Assembly: GCA_030622545.1 (NCBI GenBank)
Contig: JAUXGA010000001.1
Coordinates: 1 to 64,000 of the forward strand
DNA length: 64,000 bases
Source: a bacterium
Lineage (GTDB): Bacteria; Electryoneota; RPQS01; DYHQ01
Direction: 5' to 3'
The notes under the pieces: model-generated
The model's input: only the letters and a program-made list of their open reading frames with translations
Told to the model about the DNA's origin: nothing
Database searches by the model: none
Part shown: one piece after another, positions 54,236 to 63,289 of the stretch
Layout: each line of letters opens with the position of its first letter
Numbering within the stretch: the stretch's first letter is position 1
Translations under genes and position numbers: made by a program

Positions 54236-55666
54236 ATGGCAGGAATTCCTTTACAATCACGTTGGATCGGGTTGCTCTCACTGGTTCTGGACGTTTTTCT
54301 AACGATCGTTTCTTTTTTCGTTTCCTTTGGACTCCGCGCCCAGATACGAACGGTGTATCTTTTTAGTATAGCGTTGGATGTTCGAGATTATTTCAATTCC
54401 TTTCTGGTGATCGTGATTATCTGGGTGCTCTTCTTTGACGTGCAAAAAGCTTACTCACCCCAGCGAAATCTCTCTCTCCTTTTTGACTTGAAATGCGTTT
54501 TGCAAACGGTGTTCTTCGGGATGGTGGCTTTTTTTGCGTTAAGCTACCTGTTGAGAATCGAACTTCCTCCTCGAAGCATATCCATCTTATTCGTCGCTGT
54601 CAATGTTCCGTTATTACTTGCTGGAAAGATATTCTTCCATTATTTACGTCGTTATTTACGGGCATCTGGAAAATATACGCGAACGGTTTTGGTAGTGGGA
54701 GCGGGCGAGAAAGCCGCTCGCTATATGGAATCCTTAAGGAAACATTCCGACTGGGGTTTGGATCTCATTGGATTTGTGGATAGTGACCCTGAAAGAGCTC
54801 GTGAAGACTATTACGGTGCTCCGGTACTGGGGGGGCAGAAGGATTTGCCGAATATATTGCACCGTCACGCGATTGATGAAGTTGTTTTTGCTGTTCCGAT
54901 GCGGGAATTGGAAGAATGTGTGGACATGCTCGCGCTCTGTGAACAAGAGGGAGTTCGTACGCTGATTATTTCTGATTTCTTCAGCGGGCTCATCGCGCGA
55001 GTCGAAAGCGAAATCATCTATGGGATTCCAGTTCTCATTTATTCAACGACTCCACTCAAAGTATGGCAGCAGATAATCAAGCGGATTTTTGATATTCTGA
55101 TTTCCGGCACAATGTTAATTTTTCTTCTCCCACTTTTCATCTTTATTGCAGCAGCCATCAAGCTGACATCGAAAGGTCCGGTGATTTACCGTTCGAAACG
55201 TGTCGGGTTGAATAAAAAAACCTTCAACTTCTATAAGTTCCGGACGATGGTTGCAGGAGCGGAGCAATTAAAGGAACGGTTGATGGATCAGAACGTAATG
55301 CAAAAAATCGTTTTTAAGGTGAAAGATGATCCGCGTATCACATCCGTCGGAAAATTTCTGCGCAAATTCAGTTTGGATGAACTTCCCCAGCTCTGGAGTG
55401 TTTTTCGAGGGGACATGGCGGTTGTGGGACCGCGACCGCCTCTGGTATCCGAACTGGATAAATTCGAAAGCTGGCATCGAAGAAAACTCTCTGTGAAGCC
55501 GGGGTTGACGTGTCTTTGGCAGATTTCGGGTCGCTCTGAAATCACTGATTTCGATGAGTGGGTTCGCTTGGATTTGGAATATATCGACACTTGGTCTCTC
55601 TGGCTCGATTTTAAAATCTTCTTTAAAACCATTCCCGTTGTTGTCTTTGGTAAAGGAGCCGAATAA
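54236..55666 (+). CDS. Polyprenyl-phosphate hexose-1-phosphate transferase (WbaP/WcaJ-like priming enzyme)
   Basis: A 476-aa inner-membrane enzyme that starts polysaccharide assembly by moving a sugar-1-phosphate to undecaprenyl phosphate. About four N-terminal membrane helices (~1-125) precede a Rossmann-like CoA-binding_3 domain (~145-255, VLVVGAGEKAARYMESL). A re-entrant helix (~280-305, LISGTMLIFLLPLFIFIAAA) and the Bac_transf catalytic domain follow (PVIYRSKRVGLNKKTF; FYKFRTMV; SLDELPQLWSVFRGDMAVVG; GRSEITDFDEWVRLDLEYID). It starts 14 nt after the aminotransferase. It is the committed step of the locus; polymerase and flippase genes are not seen nearby. Confidence 0.96.
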   Translation: MAGIPLQSRWIGLLSLVLDVFLTIVSFFVSFGLRAQIRTVYLFSIALDVRDYFNSFLVIVIIWVLFFDVQKAYSPQRNLSLLFDLKCVLQTVFFGMVAFFALSYLLRIELPPRSISILFVAVNVPLLLAGKIFFHYLRRYLRASGKYTRTVLVVGAGEKAARYMESLRKHSDWGLDLIGFVDSDPERAREDYYGAPVLGGQKDLPNILHRHAIDEVVFAVPMRELEECVDMLALCEQEGVRTLIISDFFSGLIARVESEIIYGIPVLIYSTTPLKVWQQIIKRIFDILISGTMLIFLLPLFIFIAAAIKLTSKGPVIYRSKRVGLNKKTFNFYKFRTMVAGAEQLKERLMDQNVMQKIVFKVKDDPRITSVGKFLRKFSLDELPQLWSVFRGDMAVVGPRPPLVSELDKFESWHRRKLSVKPGLTCLWQISGRSEITDFDEWVRLDLEYIDTWSLWLDFKIFFKTIPVVVFGKGAE

Positions 55667-55687
55667 AGCGGCTTTGTAAAAAATCGT

Positions 55688-56626
55688 ATGAGAATTCTTG
55701 TTACCGGTGGAGCCGGATTTATCGGCTCTCATGTTTCTGATGCTTTTCTCGAGCAGGGTCACGACGTCGCTGTTCTCGATAATCTATCGACAGGATTCCG
55801 TCGAAATATCCCTCACGAAGCGCGTTTTTTCGAGCAGGATATCTTAGACAAGGAAGGCGTCCATCGCTGTTTTAAAGAATTCCAGCCGGAGATTGTCTGT
55901 CACCACGCAGCGCAGATGGACGTCCGCTTTTCGATTGAAGAACCGGAGTTCGATGCACAAACGAACATCTTGGGAACGCTTCACCTTATTTTGGCAGCCG
56001 TAGAACTTCACGTTAATAAATTCATTTATGTTTCCTCTGGCGGCGCGGTTTATGGCGAACCCGATTCCTTACCGGTAACAGAGACTAATTCCATAAAACC
56101 CGAATGTGCTTACGGAATTACGAAACATACGCCGGAGCACTATCTCTATCTTTACAAACAGCTCCGTGCGCTCGACTTTACGATTCTGAGATATGCCAAC
56201 GTTTACGGCCCTCGGCAGAATCCGAAGGGAGAAGCCGGCGTCAATGCGATTTTCATTGATCATATGTTAGAAGGAAAACCGCCGGTTATTTATGGTGATG
56301 GCGAACAACTTCGCGATTATGTCTATGTGAGCGATATCGTAAAGGCAAATTTGCTGGCACTCAATAAGGGGAGTGGTCAGGTACTGAATATTGGATCAGG
56401 GATGGGAACATCCGTGAATCAAATCGCTTCGATACTTGCGCGTTTACTTGATTTTCAAAAGGCTCCGACGTACGCTCCGGCGCGAGCGGGAGAGATTCAG
56501 AATATTTATCTGGATTCAACTCTCGCTAAAAATATCCTTGGATGGGAAACAAAGATTTCTTTCGAAGAGGGACTAAGACGCACGATAGAATGGCATAAGT
56601 CTCTCCTAACTGAAAAGAGCCGCTAA
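55688..56626 (+). CDS. NAD-dependent nucleotide-sugar epimerase (GalE-like)
   Basis: A 312-aa extended SDR enzyme with TGGAGFIGSHV at the N-terminus, SSGGAVYGE and the catalytic YGITK. It resembles the short UDP-glucose 4-epimerases of archaea and deep-branching bacteria. It lies 21 nt after the priming transferase and ends the dense part of the operon. A 111-bp gap with no recognised terminator follows. Substrate cannot be fixed; UDP-Glc/UDP-Gal or UDP-uronic acids are candidates given the UDP-glucose dehydrogenase next door. Confidence 0.9.
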   Translation: MRILVTGGAGFIGSHVSDAFLEQGHDVAVLDNLSTGFRRNIPHEARFFEQDILDKEGVHRCFKEFQPEIVCHHAAQMDVRFSIEEPEFDAQTNILGTLHLILAAVELHVNKFIYVSSGGAVYGEPDSLPVTETNSIKPECAYGITKHTPEHYLYLYKQLRALDFTILRYANVYGPRQNPKGEAGVNAIFIDHMLEGKPPVIYGDGEQLRDYVYVSDIVKANLLALNKGSGQVLNIGSGMGTSVNQIASILARLLDFQKAPTYAPARAGEIQNIYLDSTLAKNILGWETKISFEEGLRRTIEWHKSLLTEKSR

Positions 56627-56737
56627 CAGGAAATCCTCCTGCAAACTTCCTTTACAAATTATTCATTTTTACAGCGTATTTACTGATAGTCTGTGGAAAC
56701 ACGCACCTTCTGAACATTCAATGCAAAGGAGAACTTT

Positions 56738-58039
56738 ATGAAGCTCGCGGTTGTTGGCACGGGCTATGTGGGTTTGGTAACCGGCGCTTGCCTTGCCGAA
56801 ACAGGTCATCATGTTATCTGTGCGGATATTGATGCCCAAAAAATCGAACAGCTTCAAAAAGGCATCATTCCAATCTATGAACCGGGCTTGGAAGAAATTG
56901 TCGAGCGAAATACGAAGAAAAAGCGACTCCATTTCACCGTTAATATTGCTGAAGCTGTCCGTGAAGCCCAGATTATCATGATTGCCGTGGGAACGCCGCC
57001 CCTTCCTGACGGTTCAGCGGATTTGTCGGCGGTTTTAGCGGTCGCGGATATCATCGCAGAGAATTTAAACGGCTATAAGATTGTTGTAAATAAATCGACT
57101 GTCCCCGTCGGCACCGGAGATCGTGTCCGTGAACGTATCGAGAAAGCGGGGGGGAAAGATTTTGATATCGTCTCCAATCCGGAATTCTTAAAAGAAGGCG
57201 ATGCGATAAATGACTTCTTGAAGCCTGACCGGATTGTTATCGGTGTAGAAAGCAAGCGCGCGGAAAAACTCATGAAAGAACTCTACGCGGCTTTCCTTCG
57301 CACCGGTCATCCAGTAATTGTGATGGGCGTTCGTTCTGCGGAGCTTACGAAGTATGCCGCGAATGGCCTTTTGGCTACGAAGATTACGTTTATGAATGAG
57401 ATGGCGAATCTCTGTGAAGTCCTCGGAGCAGATATTACGTCTGTTCGTTTTGGCATCGGTTCCGACAAACGCATCGGCCCCTATTTCCTTTTTCCGGGCG
57501 TTGGTTATGGCGGCTCCTGTTTTCCGAAAGATGTCAATGCGATTATCAGAACGGCGGCTGAAGAAGGTTCTCGCTTGAAGCTTTTGGAAACAGTGGACGA
57601 GGTTAATCTTGTTCAGCGTTTGAAAATCGTAGAGAAGGTTGTTCGTCACTATGGAGAAGATTTGAAAGGAAAGACCTTCGCTCTCTGGGGTCTGGCGTTT
57701 AAAGCACGAACGGATGATATGCGGGAAGCGGCGGCTATCTACACCATCGAAGAGTTGACCAAACGCGGTGCGAAGATTCAAGCCTATGATCCACAAGCCC
57801 ATAAAGAAGCTCGAAAGCTGTTCGGTGAGCGCATAGACTATTTCGAAGACAGCTACGACGCTTTGACGAAAGCTGACGCGCTCCTTGTTTTAACAGAGTG
57901 GGCGGAGTTTCGCGAACCTGATTTCGATGAAATCAAAACGCGATTGCGCGAAGCTATCATTTTCGACGGTCGCAATCTTTACGAACCTGAACGGATGAAA
58001 GAACTCGGTTTCACTTACTATTCGATTGGTCGAGTGTGA
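56738..58039 (+). CDS. ugd: UDP-glucose 6-dehydrogenase
   Basis: A 433-aa enzyme that makes UDP-glucuronate. It has VGTGYVGLVTGACLAETGH at the N-terminus, VGTPPLPDGSADLS, SNPEFLKEGDAINDF and the catalytic Cys261 in YGGSCFPKD, all standard for the bacterial Ugd/TuaD family. AAAGGAG stands in front of the ATG. It is distinct from the WbpA-type enzyme at 47032, so the locus can make two kinds of uronic acid. Its TGA overlaps the GTG start of the following lipoprotein (GTGA). Confidence 0.96.
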   Translation: MKLAVVGTGYVGLVTGACLAETGHHVICADIDAQKIEQLQKGIIPIYEPGLEEIVERNTKKKRLHFTVNIAEAVREAQIIMIAVGTPPLPDGSADLSAVLAVADIIAENLNGYKIVVNKSTVPVGTGDRVRERIEKAGGKDFDIVSNPEFLKEGDAINDFLKPDRIVIGVESKRAEKLMKELYAAFLRTGHPVIVMGVRSAELTKYAANGLLATKITFMNEMANLCEVLGADITSVRFGIGSDKRIGPYFLFPGVGYGGSCFPKDVNAIIRTAAEEGSRLKLLETVDEVNLVQRLKIVEKVVRHYGEDLKGKTFALWGLAFKARTDDMREAAAIYTIEELTKRGAKIQAYDPQAHKEARKLFGERIDYFEDSYDALTKADALLVLTEWAEFREPDFDEIKTRLREAIIFDGRNLYEPERMKELGFTYYSIGRV

Positions 58040-59706
58040 ACGCGACAGAGTTAGGTCGAAGGTTGGGGATTCTCCTCGCGCTTACCGGCCTCGTCGCCTC
58101 GTGCGCGAAAATGGGATCGCCCCCTGGAGGACCGGAAGACGAACGTGGGCCGCAAGTGGAAGACGTCTTTCCTATGCCGGGTGCGACAAACGTGTCACAA
58201 AAAATTGAAGTCCGCGTGCGCTTCGATGAAGCAGTCAACCGGCGTTCTGTTGAGGATGCTGTTTTTCTCTCTCCGGATCCCGGCGAGCGAGTTCGGTTTT
58301 ATTGGCGAGGACGATTGCTTCGCATTCGTTATCTTGATTCACTGAGCGTCGACCGAACCTATGTGATTACGATTGGTTCCGGTGCGCGAGATATTCGAGG
58401 GAACCCTGTTGGCGGGTCGTTCACATTGGCTTTCTCGACGGGGGCACACATCGATAAAGGACGCATTTTTGGACAGATTACGGGAGAGGAAACTCCTCAG
58501 AATCTGAATTTGTGGGCATATTCTTTAAGTGATTCCGCGGCGCCGAATCCACAGGAAGATGTTCCTGACTATCGGACTCAGCCCAATGCTTCGGGAACGT
58601 TTCGTTTCACTTATTTAAAAACGGACACCTACCGAGTTTTTGCTGTCTTTGATGTAGGGCGAGATGGTTTTTGGAATCCATCCGTTGAGCAGATTGGCAT
58701 TCCTCCCTGGGATGTGGTGGTTACGGATGAATCCCAACCATATCTGAGTTTTAAAACTTCCTTGTTCGATACAACGGCCGTTCAAATCCGAGGCATATCC
58801 GTAAAATCCGATAGACAGCTCGTTGTGAAATTTTCGAAACAGATTTCCCCGGCGGTGGCTTTTCATCTCGAAAACCTTTCATGCGATACCTTGTCGGTCG
58901 CTGTAACCTACGAAGATGTTGAAGATTCGACGCATTGGCAGCTTTTCACCGCACGTTCCTTGACCAATGAAAAATGGAAACTCACGACAACGTTATCCGA
59001 TGGAATGCGAGCAGCGCAAACGTTCCTTGATACCATCAACGTGCGAACATCTCCCGACACAAGTCGGCCTGAAATCTTTCGCAAATTCCCTTCATCTGGA
59101 GAGCGTCTGATTGATGTACCGGACAAATTGGATTTCTTCTTCTCGGAAGCGATTTTTCTTGTTGATTCGATTGCGAAATTCGAATTCTATTCCCAGATGT
59201 CAGAAGATACGTTCGAGTTGATTTCGAATTGGAAGCACCCCGCGCATCTGTCTCTGACGTCGGAAGAACCATTTCAACGGGGCGGTATGTACACGATAGC
59301 ATTCAATGCTCTGGCGTTGGAAGATTTGTCCGGCAATTCCCTCGGAGATACGCTATCGAGTTTTCGTTTCCAGATTCTCCCGGATGACAGTCTGGGGTCG
59401 CTCTCCGGAACGCTGCAGGATGAGGAAGGGTATGAACATGTTCTTTCCGCTTTTTCCTTGCGGAGAAAGGAAGTAGTTCGAACGGTAAGCGGTGTTCCTT
59501 CCGGGGAGTTTATTCTTGAAGAACTCCCGGCGGGCGGTTATCTGATTGAAGTGCTTCGAGATGTTGATGGTTCCGGCGATTTCTCAAAAGGGAGTATGGA
59601 CCCTTGGGAGTTTTCGGAGCCGATTTGGACTGCGCGGGATACATTTGTCGTGCGTCCACGTTGGGATCGCGGGGGAATTCAATTGAAGTTTCCTGTTTTA
59701 CAATAG
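58036..59706 (+). CDS. Lipoprotein with SbsA-type Ig-like domain (conserved FCB family)
   Basis: A 556-aa predicted outer-membrane lipoprotein. The start is GTG at 58036, overlapping the ugd stop by 4 nt. The signal ends in a lipobox VASC (Cys23), followed by SPPGGPEDERGP, a signature I know from a widespread Bacteroidota/FCB lipoprotein group. An SbsA/Big_5-type Ig domain covers ~38-135 (PMPGATNVSQKIEVRVRFDE), then a repeated beta-rich middle, a second Big_5-like stretch (~350-450; RKFPSSGERLIDVPDKLDFF) and a C-terminal carboxypeptidase-regulatory-like domain (~455-530). Function of this family is not known to me. Coupling to ugd suggests expression with the glycan genes. Confidence 0.85.
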   Translation: MNATELGRRLGILLALTGLVASCAKMGSPPGGPEDERGPQVEDVFPMPGATNVSQKIEVRVRFDEAVNRRSVEDAVFLSPDPGERVRFYWRGRLLRIRYLDSLSVDRTYVITIGSGARDIRGNPVGGSFTLAFSTGAHIDKGRIFGQITGEETPQNLNLWAYSLSDSAAPNPQEDVPDYRTQPNASGTFRFTYLKTDTYRVFAVFDVGRDGFWNPSVEQIGIPPWDVVVTDESQPYLSFKTSLFDTTAVQIRGISVKSDRQLVVKFSKQISPAVAFHLENLSCDTLSVAVTYEDVEDSTHWQLFTARSLTNEKWKLTTTLSDGMRAAQTFLDTINVRTSPDTSRPEIFRKFPSSGERLIDVPDKLDFFFSEAIFLVDSIAKFEFYSQMSEDTFELISNWKHPAHLSLTSEEPFQRGGMYTIAFNALALEDLSGNSLGDTLSSFRFQILPDDSLGSLSGTLQDEEGYEHVLSAFSLRRKEVVRTVSGVPSGEFILEELPAGGYLIEVLRDVDGSGDFSKGSMDPWEFSEPIWTARDTFVVRPRWDRGGIQLKFPVLQ

Positions 59707-59715
59707 AGAGTGATT

Positions 59716-60786
59716 ATGCTTCATGTCGTTATTATGGCGGGGGGAATTGGAGCCCGGTTTTGGCCGAAGAGCCGAAAGCACGCTCCAAAGCAACTTTTGG
59801 ATCTCTTTGGTGAAGGTACCCTGATTGAAGAGACCGTACAGCGAGCCCGGCACCTTACCACACCGGACTGCATCTGGATTGTAACGAATTTGGAATTGAA
59901 ACGGGAGATTCAAAAAGTCCTGCCTGATTTCACCGATAAGCAGTTTATTATCGAGCCATGTGGGAAAAACACCGCTCCGGCAATTGGGCTTTCTGCGATT
60001 ACGTTAGCTCGGCAAGACCCGGAAGCAACGATGGTCATCTTCCCTGCGGATCATCGCATCCCGGACGTTGACGCTTTTGAAAAAGCTGTTCGCGCCGCAG
60101 AAAAAGTCGTGTCCTCCAGCGAGATGTTGGCGACCATCGGGATTCGTCCCACACGTCCGGAGACCGGCTACGGCTACATTCAAATGGATGCGGCGTCATC
60201 TCAGATTGCGCCGGATGTGTTTCGTGTGAAGACCTTCGCGGAGAAACCAAATCTTCCGACGGCGGAACTGTTTTTGAAAAGCGGCGATTTTCTTTGGAAC
60301 AGCGGAATGTTTATTTGGAAGGTATCCACAATTCTAAATCAAATCGCTGAACACCTGCCGGATTTGCACAGCGGCCTTCGAGACATTGCGGCGTGTAAGA
60401 AGGAGACACATTTAAAAGAGACGATTACGAAAGTCTATAGCTCCCTGAAGCCGATTTCTATTGACTACGGTGTCATGGAAAAAGCAGCGGATGTGTGTGT
60501 TGTGAAGGGAAAGTTTCGCTGGAGCGATGTGGGAAGCTGGGAAGAAGTGTGGCGATTCTGCGATAAGGATGAACAGGGGAATGCGATTCTGGGTAATCAT
60601 CTCGTTATCAACTCCTCAAATAACCTGATCGATGCCAAGGATAAATTCTACGCCCTTCTTGGAGTTGAGAATTTGATTATCATCGAAACCAAAGACGCCG
60701 TGCTTGTCTGTCCTCGCGAAAAGATACAGCAGGTGCGCGAGATTGTTGATGAGTTGGAGCGACGCAAAGAAACGAAGTATCTCTAA
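59716..60786 (+). CDS. manC: Mannose-1-phosphate guanylyltransferase
   Basis: A 356-aa cytoplasmic enzyme that makes GDP-mannose from mannose-1-P and GTP. The signature GGIGARFWPKSRKHAPKQ lies at the N-terminus; NTAPAIGLS, VFPADHRI, GYGYIQ and FAEKP follow. It is the short form without the phosphomannose-isomerase domain. ATG 59716 is chosen over the GTG at 59710 because AGAGAG stands 6 nt upstream. It follows the lipoprotein gene by 9 nt. No phosphomannomutase is in the window. Confidence 0.95.
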   Translation: MLHVVIMAGGIGARFWPKSRKHAPKQLLDLFGEGTLIEETVQRARHLTTPDCIWIVTNLELKREIQKVLPDFTDKQFIIEPCGKNTAPAIGLSAITLARQDPEATMVIFPADHRIPDVDAFEKAVRAAEKVVSSSEMLATIGIRPTRPETGYGYIQMDAASSQIAPDVFRVKTFAEKPNLPTAELFLKSGDFLWNSGMFIWKVSTILNQIAEHLPDLHSGLRDIAACKKETHLKETITKVYSSLKPISIDYGVMEKAADVCVVKGKFRWSDVGSWEEVWRFCDKDEQGNAILGNHLVINSSNNLIDAKDKFYALLGVENLIIIETKDAVLVCPREKIQQVREIVDELERRKETKYL

Positions 60787-60800
60787 GCTGTACGCTTTTC

Positions 60801-60873
60801 TCCGCCGAGCCGGGTTAAGCGCTCTCTATCTTGAACCTGAGTGCGGAAGCTATCGCGCGCAACCCGGCCGGAA
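60801..60873 (+). repeat. Dispersed inverted-repeat element, copy 4
   Basis: Left arm CCGCCGAGCCGGGTTAAGCGC and right arm GCTATCGCGCGCAACCCGGC plus CGGAA, with a variable centre. It starts 14 nt after the manC stop and 60 nt before the small hypothetical gene. Confidence 0.87.
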
Positions 60874-60934
60874 TCTATAACTACAGCGCAACTTAGAGAG
60901 TGAGAAATTACAATAACATTTACGTTGCCAAAGA

Positions 60935-61195
60935 ATGAAAGCAGAGAAACTTTGCATTGAACTTGAAAATGCCCTGATTCGATTGGGATGGAAGATCCGA
61001 CAGGAAAAGGGGAATTTCAAAGGGGGAGCGTGTCTCCTTTCCGGCGAGCAGATGGTGATTATCAATAAAAAATTGAATGTCGAAGAACGAATCGAGATTT
61101 TTTCGCAGGCATTGAAGAAGAACGAGCTGGATGGCTTGTATCTCTTACCGGAAGTACGTCGGTTTCTTGAATCGGAAACCACTGCATCAACATAG
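60935..61195 (+). CDS. Small conserved-looking hypothetical protein
   Basis: An 86-aa cytoplasmic protein with no signal or membrane segment. It is rich in Lys and Glu, and reads as helix (MKAEKLCIELENALIRLGWK), a beta hairpin around KGGACLLSGEQMVIINKKL, then two helices (VEERIEIFSQALKKNELDGL and the end). Codon use and the alternating hydrophobic pattern suggest a real gene. It has no clear ribosome site and no function I can name. It lies between repeat copy 4 and a GT9 glycosyltransferase. Confidence 0.7.
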   Translation: MKAEKLCIELENALIRLGWKIRQEKGNFKGGACLLSGEQMVIINKKLNVEERIEIFSQALKKNELDGLYLLPEVRRFLESETTAST

Positions 61196-61248
61196 TATCC
61201 CAAGCCAGATTGCGAAATTATTTAATGAAAATGTTCCGTTAAGAAAGC

Positions 61249-62328
61249 GTGTTGTTTAGCAAGTCGCTTTTTAAAAGCATAGAGCAATTCGGCAAAAAAG
61301 GATTTTTGTCGATTGCCCGATGGGGACTTCGTCCGCCGAATGTGGATGGTTTGCAGCCGGACGAATGCAGAGAAATTCTCGTCGTACGGCAAGACAGCCG
61401 CCTCGGGAATCTTGTTCTGATTGAGCCTCTCTTACGCGGCTTAAAAGAAAATTTACCGAAAGCACGCATCACTCTTCTCATAGGGGAGGTTTTTTCGGAA
61501 TTGTACCGTCCCGGTTCGGTTGTTGACGAAGTTATCGTTTTTCCTCAGACGAAGATGGCTCGAAATCCACTGCGGCTTCTTCCTTGGATACGGAAACTTC
61601 GTCAGCGGCGATGGGATATTGCCATTGACTCGGCTCATCCGCGCTCGATTTCGACGACGAATCTGCTGATTGCGAGTGTTTCTGGTGCGCGAGTGCGATT
61701 GGGATTTGCGCGCGAAGGAAGCGAGCGTCTGCTGAATAAAACGGTTCCAGCGCCCGAACCGCGTTCCTACATCGAAGAACAGCTTCTTCTGCTTCAGCCA
61801 TTGGGAATAGAGTCTCCGGTTTCTTCACCTTGCTTCAGTTTACCACCGGGGCATGAATTTCTTGCGTCGGAATTTCGACAAGCGCTCCAAGTCAGAGCAG
61901 AAGAGAAACTCTGCGGTTTCTGGGTGGGAGGCCGCTACGATAAGCGTCTTGCTATGAAGGATTTCCTGAATTTCTATCGGGAATTCGACAAAGAAAAGCC
62001 GCGGCGTTTCTCTCCTGTTCTACTCTCAGGCCCCGACGAAAAACAGGTGACGGAGCCCGGCATTCGTCACTACCGTTTCACCGGTCCGATTTGGGAACTC
62101 GGAGCCTGTCTAAAAACGCTTTGCTGGTTTTTGTCGATGGATTCCGGGCCTCGCCATTTCGCTGTGGCGCTCGATGTTCCTTCCATTGGACTTTTTCGAG
62201 GCGGTGCACAGATGGAATACGGTCATGCGGACAGACGGAAGCATTTCGATTTTTCGATTGACCACGAGCCTAATCTTTTTTCGTCCGTGCTTTCAGCCGT
62301 AAATAAAATATCTGAAAACTGTAAATAA
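61249..62328 (+). CDS. Family 9 glycosyltransferase (heptosyltransferase-like)
   Basis: A 359-aa cytoplasmic glycosyltransferase of the ADP-heptose:LPS heptosyltransferase superfamily (GT-B fold). The N-lobe starts with ILVVRQDSRLGNLVLIEPLL; the C-lobe has LCGFWVGGRYDKRLAMKDFL and the nucleotide-binding block MDSGPRHFAVALDVPSIGLF. The usual HMAAA is replaced by RHFAVA. The start is GTG 61249 or TTG 61252; AAGAAAG in front fits the latter slightly better. Its presence argues for an LPS-like core or other heptose-containing glycan. The exact acceptor is unknown. Confidence 0.9.
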   Translation: MLFSKSLFKSIEQFGKKGFLSIARWGLRPPNVDGLQPDECREILVVRQDSRLGNLVLIEPLLRGLKENLPKARITLLIGEVFSELYRPGSVVDEVIVFPQTKMARNPLRLLPWIRKLRQRRWDIAIDSAHPRSISTTNLLIASVSGARVRLGFAREGSERLLNKTVPAPEPRSYIEEQLLLLQPLGIESPVSSPCFSLPPGHEFLASEFRQALQVRAEEKLCGFWVGGRYDKRLAMKDFLNFYREFDKEKPRRFSPVLLSGPDEKQVTEPGIRHYRFTGPIWELGACLKTLCWFLSMDSGPRHFAVALDVPSIGLFRGGAQMEYGHADRRKHFDFSIDHEPNLFSSVLSAVNKISENCK

Positions 62329-62341
62329 GATTCTCTGATTG

Positions 62342-63289
62342 ATGAATTCCCTGTTGACGGATTTTAAAAACAGCTCTCGAACTGCTTTAGCGCGCGCGTT
62401 AACGCTCATCGAGAATCGCTCTCCCGAAGCGGCATCGTTTCTTTCGGAGCTCAGTGGGCGCATCGGTCATGCGATTCGTATTGGCGTGACCGGTCCTCCG
62501 GGGGCTGGGAAATCTACACTGGTAACTAAACTGACTCAGCACTGGCTCGAGAAAAACCTCAAAGTTGGCATATTGGCTGTGGATCCGACAAGTCCTTTTT
62601 CCGGCGGAGCTCTGCTCGGAGATCGCGTAAGGATGATAAGTGTTTCGTTGGATTCGAGAGTCTTTGTGCGCTCTCTTGCGACACGCGGCAGTTTGGGAGG
62701 ACTTGCGCGAGCGGCGGGAGAAATGGCGGACGTCATGGATGCGTTCGGTTTCGACCGGATTGTTTTCGAGACGGTCGGCGTCGGGCAGTCGGAGCTGGAA
62801 GTAGTGCAGTATGCCGATACGACGATGGTGATTCTGGTACCGGAATCGGGTGACGGAATTCAGGCGATGAAAGCAGGCTTGATGGAGATTGGCGATCTGT
62901 TTGTGATTAACAAATCGGATAGAGAGGGCGCGGCGCGGTTCGGAATTGAAATCGATACCGTGATGAACCTCAGACAATGGCAGGGATGGATTCCGCCGGT
63001 TCTTTCAACCATCGCGTCAACGGGAGAGGGAGTCGAAGAACTCAGTAACGTTCTTGGGCAACACGTCGATTATCTCAAACAGGAAGGACTCTGGGATAAG
63101 CGCCGTTATGAACGCGGGCTTAGGAAGTATCAACGGGTTGTGGATGATGAAATTCTTGGAGCGTTCTGGACTGCGAAACGAAAACAGCTTCTGAACGATG
63201 CTGTCGTGAAAGGGAAGTCCGCTTATGCTTTAGCGCGCACGCTTCTTCTTGATGTCATCCGTGAGATTCGTCGAACCCGTCCTGACTGA
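62342..63289 (+). CDS. meaB: Methylmalonyl-CoA mutase-associated GTPase (MeaB/ArgK family)
   Basis: A 315-aa G3E P-loop GTPase that protects and reloads adenosylcobalamin-dependent methylmalonyl-CoA mutase (or a related acyl-CoA mutase). It has the P-loop GVTGPPGAGKST, AVDPTSPFSGGALLGDR, the switch region FVRSLATRGSLGGLARAAGE, ETVGVGQSE and the base-specificity NKSD. ATG 62342 is preferred to the TTG at 62339. No mutase subunit is in the window. The last 60 nt overlap, tail to tail, with the converging rlmN reading frame. Confidence 0.95.
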   Translation: MNSLLTDFKNSSRTALARALTLIENRSPEAASFLSELSGRIGHAIRIGVTGPPGAGKSTLVTKLTQHWLEKNLKVGILAVDPTSPFSGGALLGDRVRMISVSLDSRVFVRSLATRGSLGGLARAAGEMADVMDAFGFDRIVFETVGVGQSELEVVQYADTTMVILVPESGDGIQAMKAGLMEIGDLFVINKSDREGAARFGIEIDTVMNLRQWQGWIPPVLSTIASTGEGVEELSNVLGQHVDYLKQEGLWDKRRYERGLRKYQRVVDDEILGAFWTAKRKQLLNDAVVKGKSAYALARTLLLDVIREIRRTRPD

